A stretch of DNA of 64,000 bases from Anthracocystis setariae (lineage: Eukaryota > Basidiomycota > Ustilaginomycetes > Ustilaginales > Ustilaginaceae), in assembly GCA_928724745.1 (NCBI GenBank), contig CAKMXJ010000025.1, positions 1 through 64,000 on the forward strand, read 5' to 3'. Of this stretch, positions 45,546 through 63,108 are shown in pieces. The position numbers and the translations under genes were made by a program. Within the stretch, counting starts at the first letter, position 1. Every line of letters begins with the position of its first letter. Under the pieces are notes generated by a model. It was not told the DNA's origin, made no database searches, and saw only the letters and a program-made list of their open reading frames with translations.

Positions 45546-45977
45546 ATATACTATCTATAAGAATTGTAATAGTTAAATAAAAAAATATCACCGTGTATAA
45601 GCCTAAAATTTTTTATTTTATTAATTGTCAGGATAATTTTAATAAGCCGTTAACCTACAAAAATTTCTCTAAAGCTAAAGAGAACGTTTTTATTCTGTTC
45701 TTCAAGAAATAATTCTTATACTATAGAATAGTATACAACTAAATAATTGTATATTATAGTTAGGTCTCCTTTATATATTAGCGCACAGCTATTGCTATTT
45801 ATTAGACAAGACCCCGCTGCTTGCTCAGCAGAAAAAAGAAATATATACTCTTGTTTTTATATGAATAAATTGAATAAATTGAATAAATTGAATAAATTGA
45901 ATAAATTAACGTGTTCGGTTCTGTTTTAATACTTATAAAGTTAAGTATAGACTTTTAATACTAATAAAGTTAAGTTG
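45546..45977. other. Intergenic region trnT-trnQ
   Basis: Includes five tandem TTGAATAAA units at 45865-45908. The open frame over them is not a gene. Confidence 0.6.
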
Positions 45978-46048
45978 TAGGATGTCGTCTAAAGGAAAGA
46001 CTTACTTTTTTGGTGAGTAATATAGTTGTTCGATTCAACTCATCCTAG
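45978..46048 (+). tRNA. trnQ: tRNA-Gln(TTG)
   Basis: Acceptor TAGGATG/CATCCTA, D arm GTCT-AAAGGAA-AGAC, anticodon stem TACTT/GAGTA, loop TTTTGGT with anticodon TTG, T stem AGTTG/CAACT. A shifted anticodon arm would read TTT (Lys), but an unambiguous trnK lies next door. Confidence 0.87.
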
Positions 46049-46147
46049 ATAAAAAAGAGAAAATTTATTATAAAAATTAAGTTTATTATAAAAAGATTTG
46101 TTTATTATAAAAAGATAACTTAAATATTGTGTGTTGTAGTGTGTTGT

Positions 46148-46219
46148 AAAGATAGTAGGATTCGAACCTACGACGTCGATATTAAAAGTATCGCACTCTA
46201 ACCAACTGAGTTATACCTT
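46148..46219 (-). tRNA. trnK: tRNA-Lys(TTT)
   Basis: Minus strand: anticodon stem CGATA/TATCG, loop CTTTTAA giving TTT, T stem GTAGG/CCTAC; acceptor AAGGTAT/CTATCTT has one weak pair. It is the only minus-strand tRNA inside this plus-strand cluster. Confidence 0.92.
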
Positions 46220-46244
46220 CCTTTTATTTATATAGGTTACCTAA

Positions 46245-46333
46245 GGACAAACCGCTATCGGCGAGGTGTAGGCGATTGCTAATTGTCTGGAATATTAAAA
46301 ACTTCCTTAGGAGTTCGAATCTCCTTTTGTCCG
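46245..46333 (+). tRNA. trnS: tRNA-Ser(GCT)
   Basis: Acceptor GGACAAA/TTTGTCC, loop TTGCTAA with anticodon GCT for AGY codons, long variable arm TGGAATATT...AACTTCC, T stem AGGAG/CTCCT. Confidence 0.94.
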
Positions 46334-46621
46334 TAAAGTAAGTATACCTATACTTAAGACAAAAAAAAGAATATATTTAAATTTAAATATAATAATAACC
46401 TTTTTAGTTTTATTATAACTAGGCCTAATTTTTTGAGCTGAATAATTTTTCATTTTTCTGCAAAGGAGCCGTTAGTGCTCCGCAGGCCAATATAAAATAC
46501 ACATAAAAAAATGAAGCTAAACTAAGCCTAATTTTTATTTTTATTTAATAAACGAGCCTACCTAGAAATGATAAGACAAGAATAAAAAGGTAAATTGATT
46601 AAGAGGACAATAATAAACTGA

Positions 46622-53594
<6,973 letters not shown>

Positions 53595-55639
53595 ATAAAT
53601 AGACGAATTTGTAGCCTTGTATTCAAATTCTATTTTAGCAATAATAATAATAATAATAAATTTATGTTTATTGCTATAGCTATTTAGATACGATACTAAT
53701 TTTTATAAACAAAATTTTCTGATAGATAGTTATGTATAGCGGAGCAAGAAAAATTTTTTGTATTAGTAAATAGGATGACTATAATATTATTAGTAAATAG
53801 TAAAAGATCTAAGAGTCATAATTTTGGTCTAGGTCTCATAGTCGTTCGTGAAGGTACAAAAGGTTATGCCCTATTACCTGCTCCCCTTCGGGGAGCCGAA
53901 ATTTAACTTAACAGTAGTTAATGAAAAGGTCTATCAGATAGAAAATATTAGTTAGTATCTGGGGGAATTTAGCATTGCAGAAATGCATATTTTTTTCCCC
54001 CTTCGCACCGCACCTTACTGGAGATGAGATCAGTAGTTGTATTTCTCTTTTCTCTTTAACGCCTAATTCAGACTAATCCTATATAATAATCAAATAAAAA
54101 GATAAAAATACGACTAATCCTATATAATAAAGGTATTTCTATTTACTTAAACGTAAAATTCAGCCTAATCCTATATAATAATGGTATTACATAGTATAAA
54201 ATATACTCTACTAACCGAACAATCTATTCTAGCGGAGCTATATTTCTTTACTTAGTAACTACTAGCGGTAGCCGAGCAAAAAAACTATTTTTACAAACAT
54301 ACATTATCTCGCTTCTGCGAAGCAGCAAGCTTCTAAAGAGAGCAATTAAAAAAAATTAAGCTGCCAGCTAATAAAATGTAAAAAAATGGTAATATAATAA
54401 AATGTTATAAAATGTAAAAAAATGGTAATATAATAAAATGTTATAAAATGTAAAAAATGTAATAAAATGTAATAAAATGTAATAAAATGTAATAAAATCT
54501 AATAAAATGTTATAAAATGTTAAAAAAATGTACAGGCCGGCCGTTATTAATTAGTTTAGGTTTCATGAATTTTTTTCTTGCTTATAAATTAGCGCCTCCG
54601 AACAACTATAATTAATATTTAATATTATAACCAGGGCTAAATATAAAAAAAGTAACTTCTTTATATAGGTTACCAAAGTAAAAAAAAAGTAACTTCTTTA
54701 TATAGGTTACCAAAGGAGATTTTTTTTTATTTATTTCAATACCGTAATTTAAGGTATGATATTCTAGGTTAACGTTAACCTCTTGATTCTAATGGCGTTC
54801 CTTGCTCCGCTAGAAAACTTTGTAAAACTTTGTAAAAGAACTCTATTATTCTGGATCTAATCTAGAGTTATACTGCTACTTCTATAGAGTCGGTTCTAGA
54901 GTGATTAATACTATTATAATTGGGCCTGAAGGGCCCTACCTAATACAATAATATATTTTATTTAGCTTTACCTAAAAATTTTAGAATATAGATTTTGTTT
55001 AATATTTTCTAGTAATTTAAATTTATCTAATTTATGCTAATTTATAAAGCAGGGCCTTTATAAATTAGCCCTGCTGTGAAACTTTGCTTTATTAAAAAAT
55101 TAGCAGGCGGCAAGAATTAGAATATAGAATATTTGTTGTGTAGCTTAAATTGTAATTTATATTAGATAATTATAGATTATTTTGGCTAAGCCAGGCCTCC
55201 GGTGATAAAAATTGAAAAATTTTTATAAGCCTTACTTTTTGGCTTAATTTTATATTAGGCTGCTTTTGCTTTTGGAAGCAGGCCTAATTTTATTTGGCGG
55301 TGTCCAGCCTACAAAGTTGAATAAACATCCTATTTTTTAATAATTAGTTAAATATGCTATTTTAGTTAACAATACTAAAATAGTAATAACAGTTCCAGTT
55401 GTTGCACTAGCACTAGCACGTACAAAAGTATAGTATTAGAAAATAATATAAAAAGTTGCTCAGCTCTAAATAGATAGGAGTGCTAATTTAAATTTATTAG
55501 CAGGCCTTATTTATGCGTAGGCCTTATTTAATTTGGCCTCCGGCCCAGCAGCATAAAAAGGGAATTAATGACTATTGATTTCATAAATTAATTTATTTTA
55601 TTTATAACAAGTTCGGAACTAAATTTTTATTCAGAAATT
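53595..55639. other. Intergenic region cox1-atp8
   Basis: Long noncoding stretch: GC elements near 53738, 54229 and 54803, a block at 53845-54040 that includes CTCCCCTTCGGGGAG (53881-53895), three CCTATATAAT boxes, an AAAATGTAAT array (54370-54530), two copies of GTAACTTCTTTATATAGGTTACC (54651-54710), a GGCCTCCGGTGATAAAAAT hairpin repeat near 55195 and CAGGCCTAATTTTAT repeats. A short coding-like stretch TVPVVALALARTK at 55390-55430 was not assigned. Confidence 0.6.
54070..54182 (+). promoter_or_regulatory. Three TAATCCTATATAATAA boxes
   Basis: Direct copies near 54074, 54115 and 54166 downstream of cox1 and upstream of atp8-atp6. Same sense as the genes. Putative regulatory role only. Confidence 0.35.
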
Positions 55640-55786
55640 ATGCCTCAACTACTAGCTTTTTACTTCGTAAATCAAATTTCATTTGCGTTTCTAGGACTAT
55701 TTGTACTACTATTTGTATTTTCTAAATACATCCTTCCAGCATTTGTAGAACTATTTGTATCACGAATGTATATTACTAAACTCTAA
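55640..55786 (+). CDS. atp8: ATP synthase subunit 8
   Basis: 48 residues, normal for fungal atp8. It begins [20 protein letters not shown], matching the MPQL start of the family, followed by a single membrane helix and the charged end [11 protein letters not shown]. It lies 880 bp upstream of atp6 in the usual order, peripheral stalk component of the F0 sector. Too short to be found by length alone. Confidence 0.93.
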   Translation: MPQLLAFYFVNQISFAFLGLFVLLFVFSKYILPAFVELFVSRMYITKL

Positions 55787-56667
55787 TTTAATAATTAAAC
55801 CTTAATTTTCCCCTAAAGCAAGCCTTTATGTTAATTACGATTTTATAATATAGCTTATTTAGTTAAAAAATTTGCGCAAATTTGAATTTTTGCTCTTGCA
55901 GCTCGCGCAGCTCGCGCAGGCCTAATTTATTTACATAAATAAAGGCCTAGCAGACTAGATATAGTAAAGTAAAAGTAAATCTAAATCTATTTAATTATTA
56001 ATATATTATATTAAGATAAAAAGCAAAGATAAAAAGTATTCTTATAATTAGCAGCAGATAGTTAAGTTAATAAAGATATTATTATAATTAGCAGCAGGCC
56101 TAATTTTATAAGGCCTGCTTAGGAGAAGCAGCCTAAATTTTTGTATAAAAATTTTATCTTTCTAAAGAGAGCTGCATCTAAAAAGAGCAGCCTGAACGTA
56201 TTTTTTTATTAGCTACATTCTAATTTTATAGGTATATATTCAATATATTTTATATAACCTAGTTTCTATTAAAAAAAGCTTATATTAATAAACTATATGT
56301 AGTATTTATATAGTAGTAAATTAACTATAATAAATAAACTATATGTAGTATTTATATAGTAGTAAATTAACTATATTTCAAGAAATTTAGGTAAAATTTT
56401 TTATACTATTATTTTTTAAAAAAAATTTGTAAATATAATGTAAAAAAGTTGTTTGCTAGTAGGCCTGCTAATTTATATTAATAAAGCAGGGCTAATTTAT
56501 GCTCCGCAGCTCGCGCAGGCCTAATTTATTTACATTAATAAAAGCCCAGCACAAATTTTTAGCATAAATTGTTAATAAATTAAATTGTTAATAAATTAAA
56601 TTGTTAATAAATAGTTAATAAATTAAAAAAGTACTAAGTAATTTTCCGACGAATCTAATTTTATGCT
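55787..56667. other. Intergenic region atp8-atp6
   Basis: Dispersed GCAGCTCGCGCAGGCCTAATTTATTTACAT repeats (55900-55945, 56505-56550), an ATTATAATTAGCAGCAG duplication (56044-56100), and a direct repeat of AAACTATATGTAGTATTTATATAGTAG (56290, 56337). No gene. Confidence 0.6.
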
Positions 56668-57432
56668 ATGGCATACCTAATTCATTCTCCACTAGAACAA
56701 TTTGAGGTTATTAGTCTAATTTCAGTTAATCTACCGCTAATTGGGTATATTAATCTTAGTCTAACAAATCTAGGGCTATATACAATTCTAGCAGTATATC
56801 TAGTACTATCACTACATATTATGTCAAGTAATAATAAACAACTAATTCCAAGTCGATGGAGTATTGCACTAGAAAGTAGTTTTATGTCAGTACATGGACT
56901 AGTTAAATCACAAATTGGAGCAGCTAACGAAAAGTATCTACCTTTTATTTATTCTCTATTCTTTTTTATTCTTATTGCAAACCTAATTGGTAATGTACCG
57001 TATGGGTTTACCGTAGCAACATCAATTATGGTAAGTATTGGTCTAAGTATGACTATCTTTATTGCAGTAACAATTCTAGGTCTACAACTACATAAAGTAC
57101 ACTTTTTCTCATTCTTTGTACCTTCTGGAACGCCACTAGCTCTTGTACCGCTGCTAGTTCCAATTGAACTTATTTCATATCTAGCTCGTGCATTCTCTCT
57201 TGGAGTTCGACTATTTGCTAATGTTACAGCTGGTCATGTTCTAATGAAAATTCTTGCAGGATTCCTAGCACCACTATTTACATCAACTTTTATCGTATCT
57301 GTACTAACTATTCTACCTTTCATTATTTTTACTGGTATTATTGGTCTAGAGATTGCAGTATCATTTATTCAAGCTTATGTATTCTGTGTTCTAACATGTT
57401 CTTATCTAAAAGATGCTATTGATCTACATTAA
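56668..57432 (+). CDS. atp6: ATP synthase subunit 6
   Basis: Subunit a of F0, forming the proton half-channels, 254 residues. Landmarks: PLEQFEVISLI near the start, FIYSLFFFILIANLIGNVPYGF, VPSGTPLALVPLLVPIELISY and RAFSLGVRLFANVTAGHVLMKIL with the essential Arg, then GLEIAVSFIQAYVFCVLTCSYLKD. Start ATG, stop TAA, no intron. No additional atp6 tail is seen, unlike cox2. Confidence 0.95.
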   Translation: MAYLIHSPLEQFEVISLISVNLPLIGYINLSLTNLGLYTILAVYLVLSLHIMSSNNKQLIPSRWSIALESSFMSVHGLVKSQIGAANEKYLPFIYSLFFFILIANLIGNVPYGFTVATSIMVSIGLSMTIFIAVTILGLQLHKVHFFSFFVPSGTPLALVPLLVPIELISYLARAFSLGVRLFANVTAGHVLMKILAGFLAPLFTSTFIVSVLTILPFIIFTGIIGLEIAVSFIQAYVFCVLTCSYLKDAIDLH

Positions 57433-57928
57433 ATCAATAGTCCCTATCTTTTTACTTATCTATTATCTTATCTGGCTTAGTCCTATTAAAATAATAAAAT
57501 AATAAAAAAATAAAAAAGAATTTTTTATAAGAGGCTTAAATTTTTACTTCGGAGAGCAATTTTAATAAAAGTTAATAGCGCAAGAACCTAGTAATAAAAA
57601 TAGGCGGCTTACACTTGCTCACGGAGAAAAACAAAAGAAAAAAAGTACAGTTTATATTTAAACTTATAATTATTTTCTATCCCCCCAAAAACCTTGCAAA
57701 AGCAGGTAATTTTAAAAAATAAAGCTATTTATCAGCCCTAATTTATAAAAAATAGTTGACAGCTTGCAATTCAATTCAATTTTTTTCTTTATAAGCAGCC
57801 AGCAAATCTTAATGTTATGTTAATATGCAGTCGGGCTTTATATGAAATATTAGACACTAATCTTTTTACTATATATCCTTGTTCAGTTAGCTAATTTTTA
57901 TTTAATTTATAAAACGGCCCTATAAAAT
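57433..57928. other. Intergenic region atp6-trnR
   Basis: AT-rich with no clear repeat family apart from short GCAAGAACC pieces; nothing coding seen. Confidence 0.5.
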
Positions 57929-57999
57929 AAGAGATAAATGGAGTTGAACCATTATCGACCCATCAGAAGTGGACTGCTCTACCATTAAGCTATATCTCT
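57929..57999 (-). tRNA. trnR: tRNA-Arg(TCT)
   Basis: Minus strand: acceptor AGAGATA/TATCTCT, anticodon stem GTCCA/TGGGT, loop CTTCTGA with anticodon TCT for AGR codons, T arm with TTCAACT loop. AGR codons are rare in genes here. Confidence 0.9.
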
Positions 58000-58713
58000 T
58001 TACTTATACATATATATTTATACTTAAAATTGTGTAAATATCTAGAAAAAAATAAAGCTCCGAAATATTCTAGCGCAGCTATATATTGATATATTTTCTT
58101 ATACTTATACATTAGAGGCATAATTTATTTTAATTATGGATTAGAGGCAGCCAATTTAATTAATTGAGAGTTGATTAGATTTGATTTAATAGCCTTCGGC
58201 AGCCTCCGGTGATTTAAATTTTCTTTTTTTTCCAAAATTTAATCACCTCCGGCCAGTAGCCCTGTAGCCCACTAGCCCTGTAGCCCAGTAGCCCAGTAGC
58301 CCAGTAGCCCAATTTTATATATATTTTATATATATTTTATATATATTTTATATATATTAGCTTCGCTTTTTCTCGTTATAATGCCGTATACGTCCTATCT
58401 TTTGTACGTAATGTTAAGGTATCGGAACTATCTTTTGTACGTATTAAAAAAATTTGGTTCAAATGCTATATTCTATATAATTCTTCTGGAGAGCAAGCAA
58501 TACTTTTTTACTAAATTTTTAGCCCCCAAGTTAAATATACTCTATCTAATCTTAATTTTTACCGCTAAATCCCTGTTTACTCCTAGCAACACCAATATTG
58601 TTCCTAGCGGAGCATTTCTATTCTAATAAACCTCTCATTACTATATATTATATATTATATATTATATATTGTATATAGGTATACTTAAATATAACGATTT
58701 TTAACTTACTTAT
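58000..58713. other. Intergenic region trnR-trnV
   Basis: Hairpin repeat with GCCTCCGGTGATTTAAATT and AATTTAATCACCTCCGGCC arms (58210-58255), a tandem CCCAGTAG/CCCTGTAG run (58256-58310), four TATATATTTTA units (58315-58360), GC elements near 58065 and 58604. An open frame at 58381 is not supported. Confidence 0.6.
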
Positions 58714-58784
58714 AAGGATTTAGCTGAGTGGTTTAGCATCGATCTTACACATCGACGACAGAGGTTCGATTCCTCTAATTCTTA
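58714..58784 (+). tRNA. trnV: tRNA-Val(TAC)
   Basis: Acceptor AAGGATT/AATTCTT, anticodon stem TCGAT/ATCGA, loop CTTACAC with anticodon TAC, T stem AGAGG/CCTCT. Confidence 0.95.
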
Positions 58785-59561
58785 TTTATTTAACAAAGAG
58801 TTTTTAATTTTTAATTTTACAGCGGAGCAGTTCATTTTTTCATAACCAAATCTTATTTACTTTTGTAGTAGGGTTTACTTTTGTAGTAGGGTTTACTTTT
58901 GTAGTAGAGTAGCCTTATAAAAAAGATTAGATTGCGGCTTATAAAAAATATCTATTTTTATTAGGCCTGGCTACTCTAATAATATACAATTAATCTATAG
59001 TTAGTCATTCTATTATTGGATATGTAACTTTGTTTTTAACTATTTATGGTTAGACTTCGTCTTACCGAATTATAAAGTGAAATTAATAAAGGTAAGAAAA
59101 CGATTATCTAATCTTAAATTTATGTGCTGCTTTCTCTTTATTGGCCTGGCCTGGCCTGGCCTGGCCTGGCCTTTATAAATGCTCCGCGCTCCGCGCTAAA
59201 TTTTATTAAGCAGGCCTAGTAAATTCATTCGAACTTAGTTTAAGACTAAACTAAAACTAAAACACTACTAAAATAAAAACTATTAGTGGTTAAATATGAA
59301 GAGTTATACAAGGAACTACTTTAAAACGATAGAAATATAAAAAGCTATATTAATCCAATCGTAATAAAGTTATTAAATAAATAGAGAATTTTTTATTTAA
59401 TACTATCTATCTAGCCTAAATAAAATTAGACGCAATATAAGAATATTCTGTAGAATAGAACTCAATAGAATAAATTAGTTTGCAAGCTTATAAATAAGTA
59501 AGCTAGATATAGAGTTAGCAAAGCAAAAAAGAAAAGAAAAAAAGTAAAAAAGGAAATAAAA
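58785..59561. other. Intergenic region trnV-cox2
   Basis: Three ACTTTTGTAGTAGGGTTT units (58858-58910), a CTGGC run (59143-59172) and GCTCCGCGCTAAATTTTATTAAGCAGGCC repeats. AT-rich cox2 leader. No gene. Confidence 0.6.
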
Positions 59562-60329
59562 ATGTTTAATCTATTTTCAAAATCATTTGCAACAACAGCA
59601 ATTTATAATGATGCGCCAGAAGCTTGGCAAATTGGATTTCAAGATGGAGGATCACCAACACAAGAGGGGATTACAGAACTACACGATTCAATTTTTTTCT
59701 ACCTAGTAATTATTTGTTTTGGGGTACTATGGGTACTGTCATCAGTAATTGTTAACTTTAATAGTAATAAATCAGAACTAGTATATAAATACGCAAACCA
59801 CGGGACTCTAATTGAGCTAATCTGGACAATTTCACCAGCACTAGTACTAATTGCTATTGCATTTCCAAGTTTTAAACTACTTTACCTTATGGATGAAGTA
59901 ATTAGTCCAAGTATGACAGTTAAAGTAGCAGGACATCAATGGTATTGGAGTGCAGAATATTCAGATTTCATCAATGAAGACGGTGAAAGTATTGAATTCG
60001 ACTCATACATGGTACCAGAAACAGATCTAGAAGATGGTCAGCTTCGACTACTAGAAGTAGATAACCGAATCGTAGTACCAATTGATACACATATCCGATT
60101 CATTGTAACAGGAGCTGATGTTATTCATGATTTTGCAGTACCATCACTTGGACTAAAAATTGATGCAATTCCAGGTCGACTAAATCAAACATCAGTTCTA
60201 ATCGAACGAGAAGGTGTATTCTACGGACAATGTTCAGAAATTTGTGGTGTATTTCACGCCTTTATACCTGTAGCTATTGAAAGTGTAACACCAGAGAAAT
60301 ACCTAGCATGGATTGATAGCCAAGCCTAA
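59562..60329 (+). CDS. cox2: Cytochrome c oxidase subunit 2 with exchanged tail
   Basis: CuA-carrying subunit of complex IV, 255 residues. Two N-terminal helices, AGHQWYWSAEYSDF, and the CuA site GQCSEICGVFHAFIP are intact. The last codons (VTPEKYLAWIDSQA, from 60284) have a second copy 1.4 kb downstream beyond a GIY-YIG ORF. The present tail is therefore probably the one brought in by that ORF. No intron within the gene. Confidence 0.96.
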   Translation: MFNLFSKSFATTAIYNDAPEAWQIGFQDGGSPTQEGITELHDSIFFYLVIICFGVLWVLSSVIVNFNSNKSELVYKYANHGTLIELIWTISPALVLIAIAFPSFKLLYLMDEVISPSMTVKVAGHQWYWSAEYSDFINEDGESIEFDSYMVPETDLEDGQLRLLEVDNRIVVPIDTHIRFIVTGADVIHDFAVPSLGLKIDAIPGRLNQTSVLIEREGVFYGQCSEICGVFHAFIPVAIESVTPEKYLAWIDSQA

Positions 60330-60353
60330 TAATTTCCCCCCTTATTATTTACT

Positions 60354-61756
60354 ATGAAAAATAATTTTGTAACTATGAATAGCTTTATTAAGAAATTTTA
60401 TATAGCTCCGCCAGAAGAGAATAAATATATTAACTGGGTAGATACTAAAGAAAGTATTAAAGCTCGTAAAGTTCTAGAATCTATTTTTGATTTTTATGCT
60501 AAAGATAAAATTATAAGTAATTACCTCAATGAAAATTGTGAGCAATTCCTGAAAAAACCTGAAGGTCACACCGGAGTAACTTGGGAATTTATAAAACCAG
60601 AGAATTTTATAAATAATGAAGGTGTTCATATTGCAATGGAGAAGTATACACCTAGTAAATTCATAAATAAATCAGGAGTTTATAGTATACTTAATGTTGA
60701 TACTAATGATAATTATATTGGAAGCGCTACGAATTTCCGTAGTCGTTGGCAACAACATTATCAAGATATGTTTGGTAATAAACCTAGTCCCATGCATAAA
60801 GCACTTCTAAATGCTTTCGGCGGATCACATAATTATACTTTTATCCCTGTAAAAACTACTACTAACTACATTTATGATTTTATTAGTAAACATCCTGATT
60901 ATAAACTCGATGGACCATCATTTCGAGCACTTCAAATTATGACACAATACGAATGTCGACTTCTAGAACAGTCTCTAATTACAGCTATGAAACCTAATCT
61001 TAATATAAATCATGAGGTAATTTTTAGCTTTAAGTTTAATCCTGAAAATCTAGTAGAAGATATTCGAGGTTCTCGTCCTATTATTGCTATCCAAAAATAT
61101 ACAAATATTGAAATTCCTTTTGATAGTATTCGGCAAACTGCAAAAGCTCTAGATATGGATACACGTTCTATTAAAGGGATGGGATTCTCAATATTGAAAA
61201 TGCATTTCGGGGTAGTCGTAATACTAAACATCTATATAGTTTTATTGAGCCTTCACAACCTATTAAACTTGATAATCGTTATAATCAAATTCTAATGAAT
61301 ATTGAAGGAATTGATTATAATAGTATTCCAGAGGGTATGGTATGGGCTTTTGATAAAGACCTTAAGAAACTATTTGAATTTAAAAGTCGTCGAGAAGCTG
61401 CTAAAGAATGTGGTGTGTCAAATACTACAGTAATGCGTAATATGAATAAAGTATTTACGAAATGTGTTCATCTAGGGGTAGCAATAAGTCTACTTTTTGC
61501 TTCTAATATAAAAGATTCCCGAGTGAAGTCTATCCCTATTATTGTTCATTGTATAATTACAGAGAAATATTATTATTTCTCTAGTCTAGAACAAGTAAAA
61601 CGAATTATAAAACTCCCACAAGGAGGTTATCTAACTAAATCATATGTAGATACTGGTAAATCTTATAAAAAGCAATATGTATTTTATTCAGCATATAAAT
61701 TTAACGCTATAGGAAAGGTTATTGAATATGATACAAGTGAACTTACTTTACAGTAA
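60354..61756 (+). pseudogene. Mobile GIY-YIG endonuclease behind cox2, one frame break
   Basis: Starts ATG 24 bases after the cox2 stop. GIY-YIG domain: GVYSILN and NYIGSATNFRSRWQQHY near residues 105-135, Arg present, then the glutamate in QYECRLLEQSLI. Then NUMOD-like DNA-binding repeats: AIQKYTNIEIPFDSIRQTAKAL, and after a frame change near 61180, AFRGSRNTKHLYSFI and WAFDKDLKKLFEFKSRREAAKECGVSNTT. The first frame ends at 61295 with TTA/TTG leucines the genes avoid, showing it is off-frame there; the true reading continues to 61756. Its TAA sits inside the GTAACA that starts the older cox2 tail. Not in an intron: a free mobile ORF. Broken or a sequence error. Confidence 0.85.
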
Positions 61757-61797
61757 CACCTGAAAAATATCTAGCATGGATCGATAGCCAATCTTAA
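61753..61797 (+). pseudogene. cox2: Displaced cox2 C-terminal fragment
   Basis: Encodes VTPEKYLAWIDSQS and a stop. It differs from the used tail at several third positions and only at the last residue (A to S), so both were under protein-level selection before coming together. A GC element TTAGCGGAGCAACTAAATTT follows directly. Confidence 0.9.
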
Positions 61798-61800
61798 TTA

Positions 61801-62946
61801 GCGGAGCAACTAAATTTATTTCTTGTAAATTATCCCCGATCTGATTTGTTATCCTCTTTCATATTAGTTTTAGTAAAAAAGACTATGCTATAAAATAGTT
61901 TAGTTTAATTTTATAAAACTATAAAACAATAAAAAGTATAAAAGCTATAATAAATCTATAAAACTATAAAACTATAAAACTATAAATCTATAAAACTATC
62001 TTTTTAAGTTATACTCATTTTCCAGTACTAGAAATTTATTAATTATTTAGATTAAAATAAGGATCTATTTAATTTTTTGGTTTTATTTCTCTCATTTATC
62101 TGTTTATTCAGAGCAAGCTATGCTATGCTATGCTATGCTATCCTTTTTTGTTAATTATAGTGTTAATTTGAACTATATATTACTAGTATAATTAATTGAG
62201 TATATCAGCTATTAATAAAAAAATATTAAAGTATTATAGTATTAGTACTAAGAATTTTTTATAGATCTAAGACTTAATTTTAAGAAATTAGACAATATAT
62301 TAATTAGTTCATCTAGTCTAGTCTAGAGAGTGTAGGATTTATTCGGTCTATTTTAGACTATTGTATAGGATTTATAGAGTAGGATTTTATATTTTCTCTA
62401 TAAAAATTGACTATTGTATAGGATAAAACCGACTTAATCCTTAAAATTATTTTTGTTCCATTTTTTATGTACAGCAATTCAACTATCAACTTTTTCTCCT
62501 ATGTATCAACTTTTATAATTTCTATATATAGGAAAGAGAATTTTAGACTAATTTTTTCTTTATGATTTAACACTGTCTATACTTATAACTAAGATTAAAA
62601 TATATTAAATAGTTATTATCTATAAGTGTATATAAAAAAGTATAAGAATATAGTTAGTTAACGTATTTATTATAGCGCTACGCGGCTAGTAAAAGGTATA
62701 GACTCATTAACGTGCGTATTTACATAAAAGTAATGAAAAACTAGATTATTAACTATAGGCCTCCGATGATAAAAAATTTTTCTATATTTTTATAAATTTT
62801 TATCACCTCCGGCCAGCATAGCATAGCTGGCGTAATGAATTTTTATTAATAAACGTGCTTAATTAATTTATATTTTTATTAATAAACGCCTAATGTCTAG
62901 TAAAAAAAGTAACGCAGTAGAATTTATAATTTAAAAATAATACAAA
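61801..62946. other. Intergenic region cox2 element-nad1
   Basis: CTATAAAA units (61920-61998), a GCTATGCTATG run (62116-62140), and a large hairpin with GGCCTCCGATGATAAAAAA and ATTTTTATCACCTCCGGCC arms (62758-62815). No gene. Confidence 0.6.
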
Positions 62947-63108
62947 ATGTGAACAATCCTATATAATCTACTAGAGATTCTAGTTGTAATAGTACCAATT
63001 CTACTAAGTGTAGCTTTCATGACTGTAATTGAACGAAAAGTTATGGGATCAATGCAACGGCGAATTGGACCTAATGTAGTTGGATACTACGCTCTACTGC
63101 AACCGTTT
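62947..63108 (+). CDS. nad1: NADH dehydrogenase subunit 1, first exon (partial)
   Basis: Complex I membrane subunit near the quinone site. 54 codons: MW(TGA)[12 protein letters not shown] then [34 protein letters not shown], the conserved nad1 block. The second codon is TGA; this position is not conserved, so it only weakly supports TGA=Trp. An AATCCTATATAAT box overlaps the first codons. The exon ends TTT and an intron begins; the remaining exons are beyond the window. Confidence 0.93.

Noticed and set aside
55385..55435. Coding-like stretch TVPVVALALARTKV
   Set aside because: Host-like codons but only about 15 residues, no start, no match recognised; may be a gene scrap or chance.
61010..61231. 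Minus-strand frame under the GIY-YIG ORF
   Set aside because: Shadow of the plus-strand coding region.
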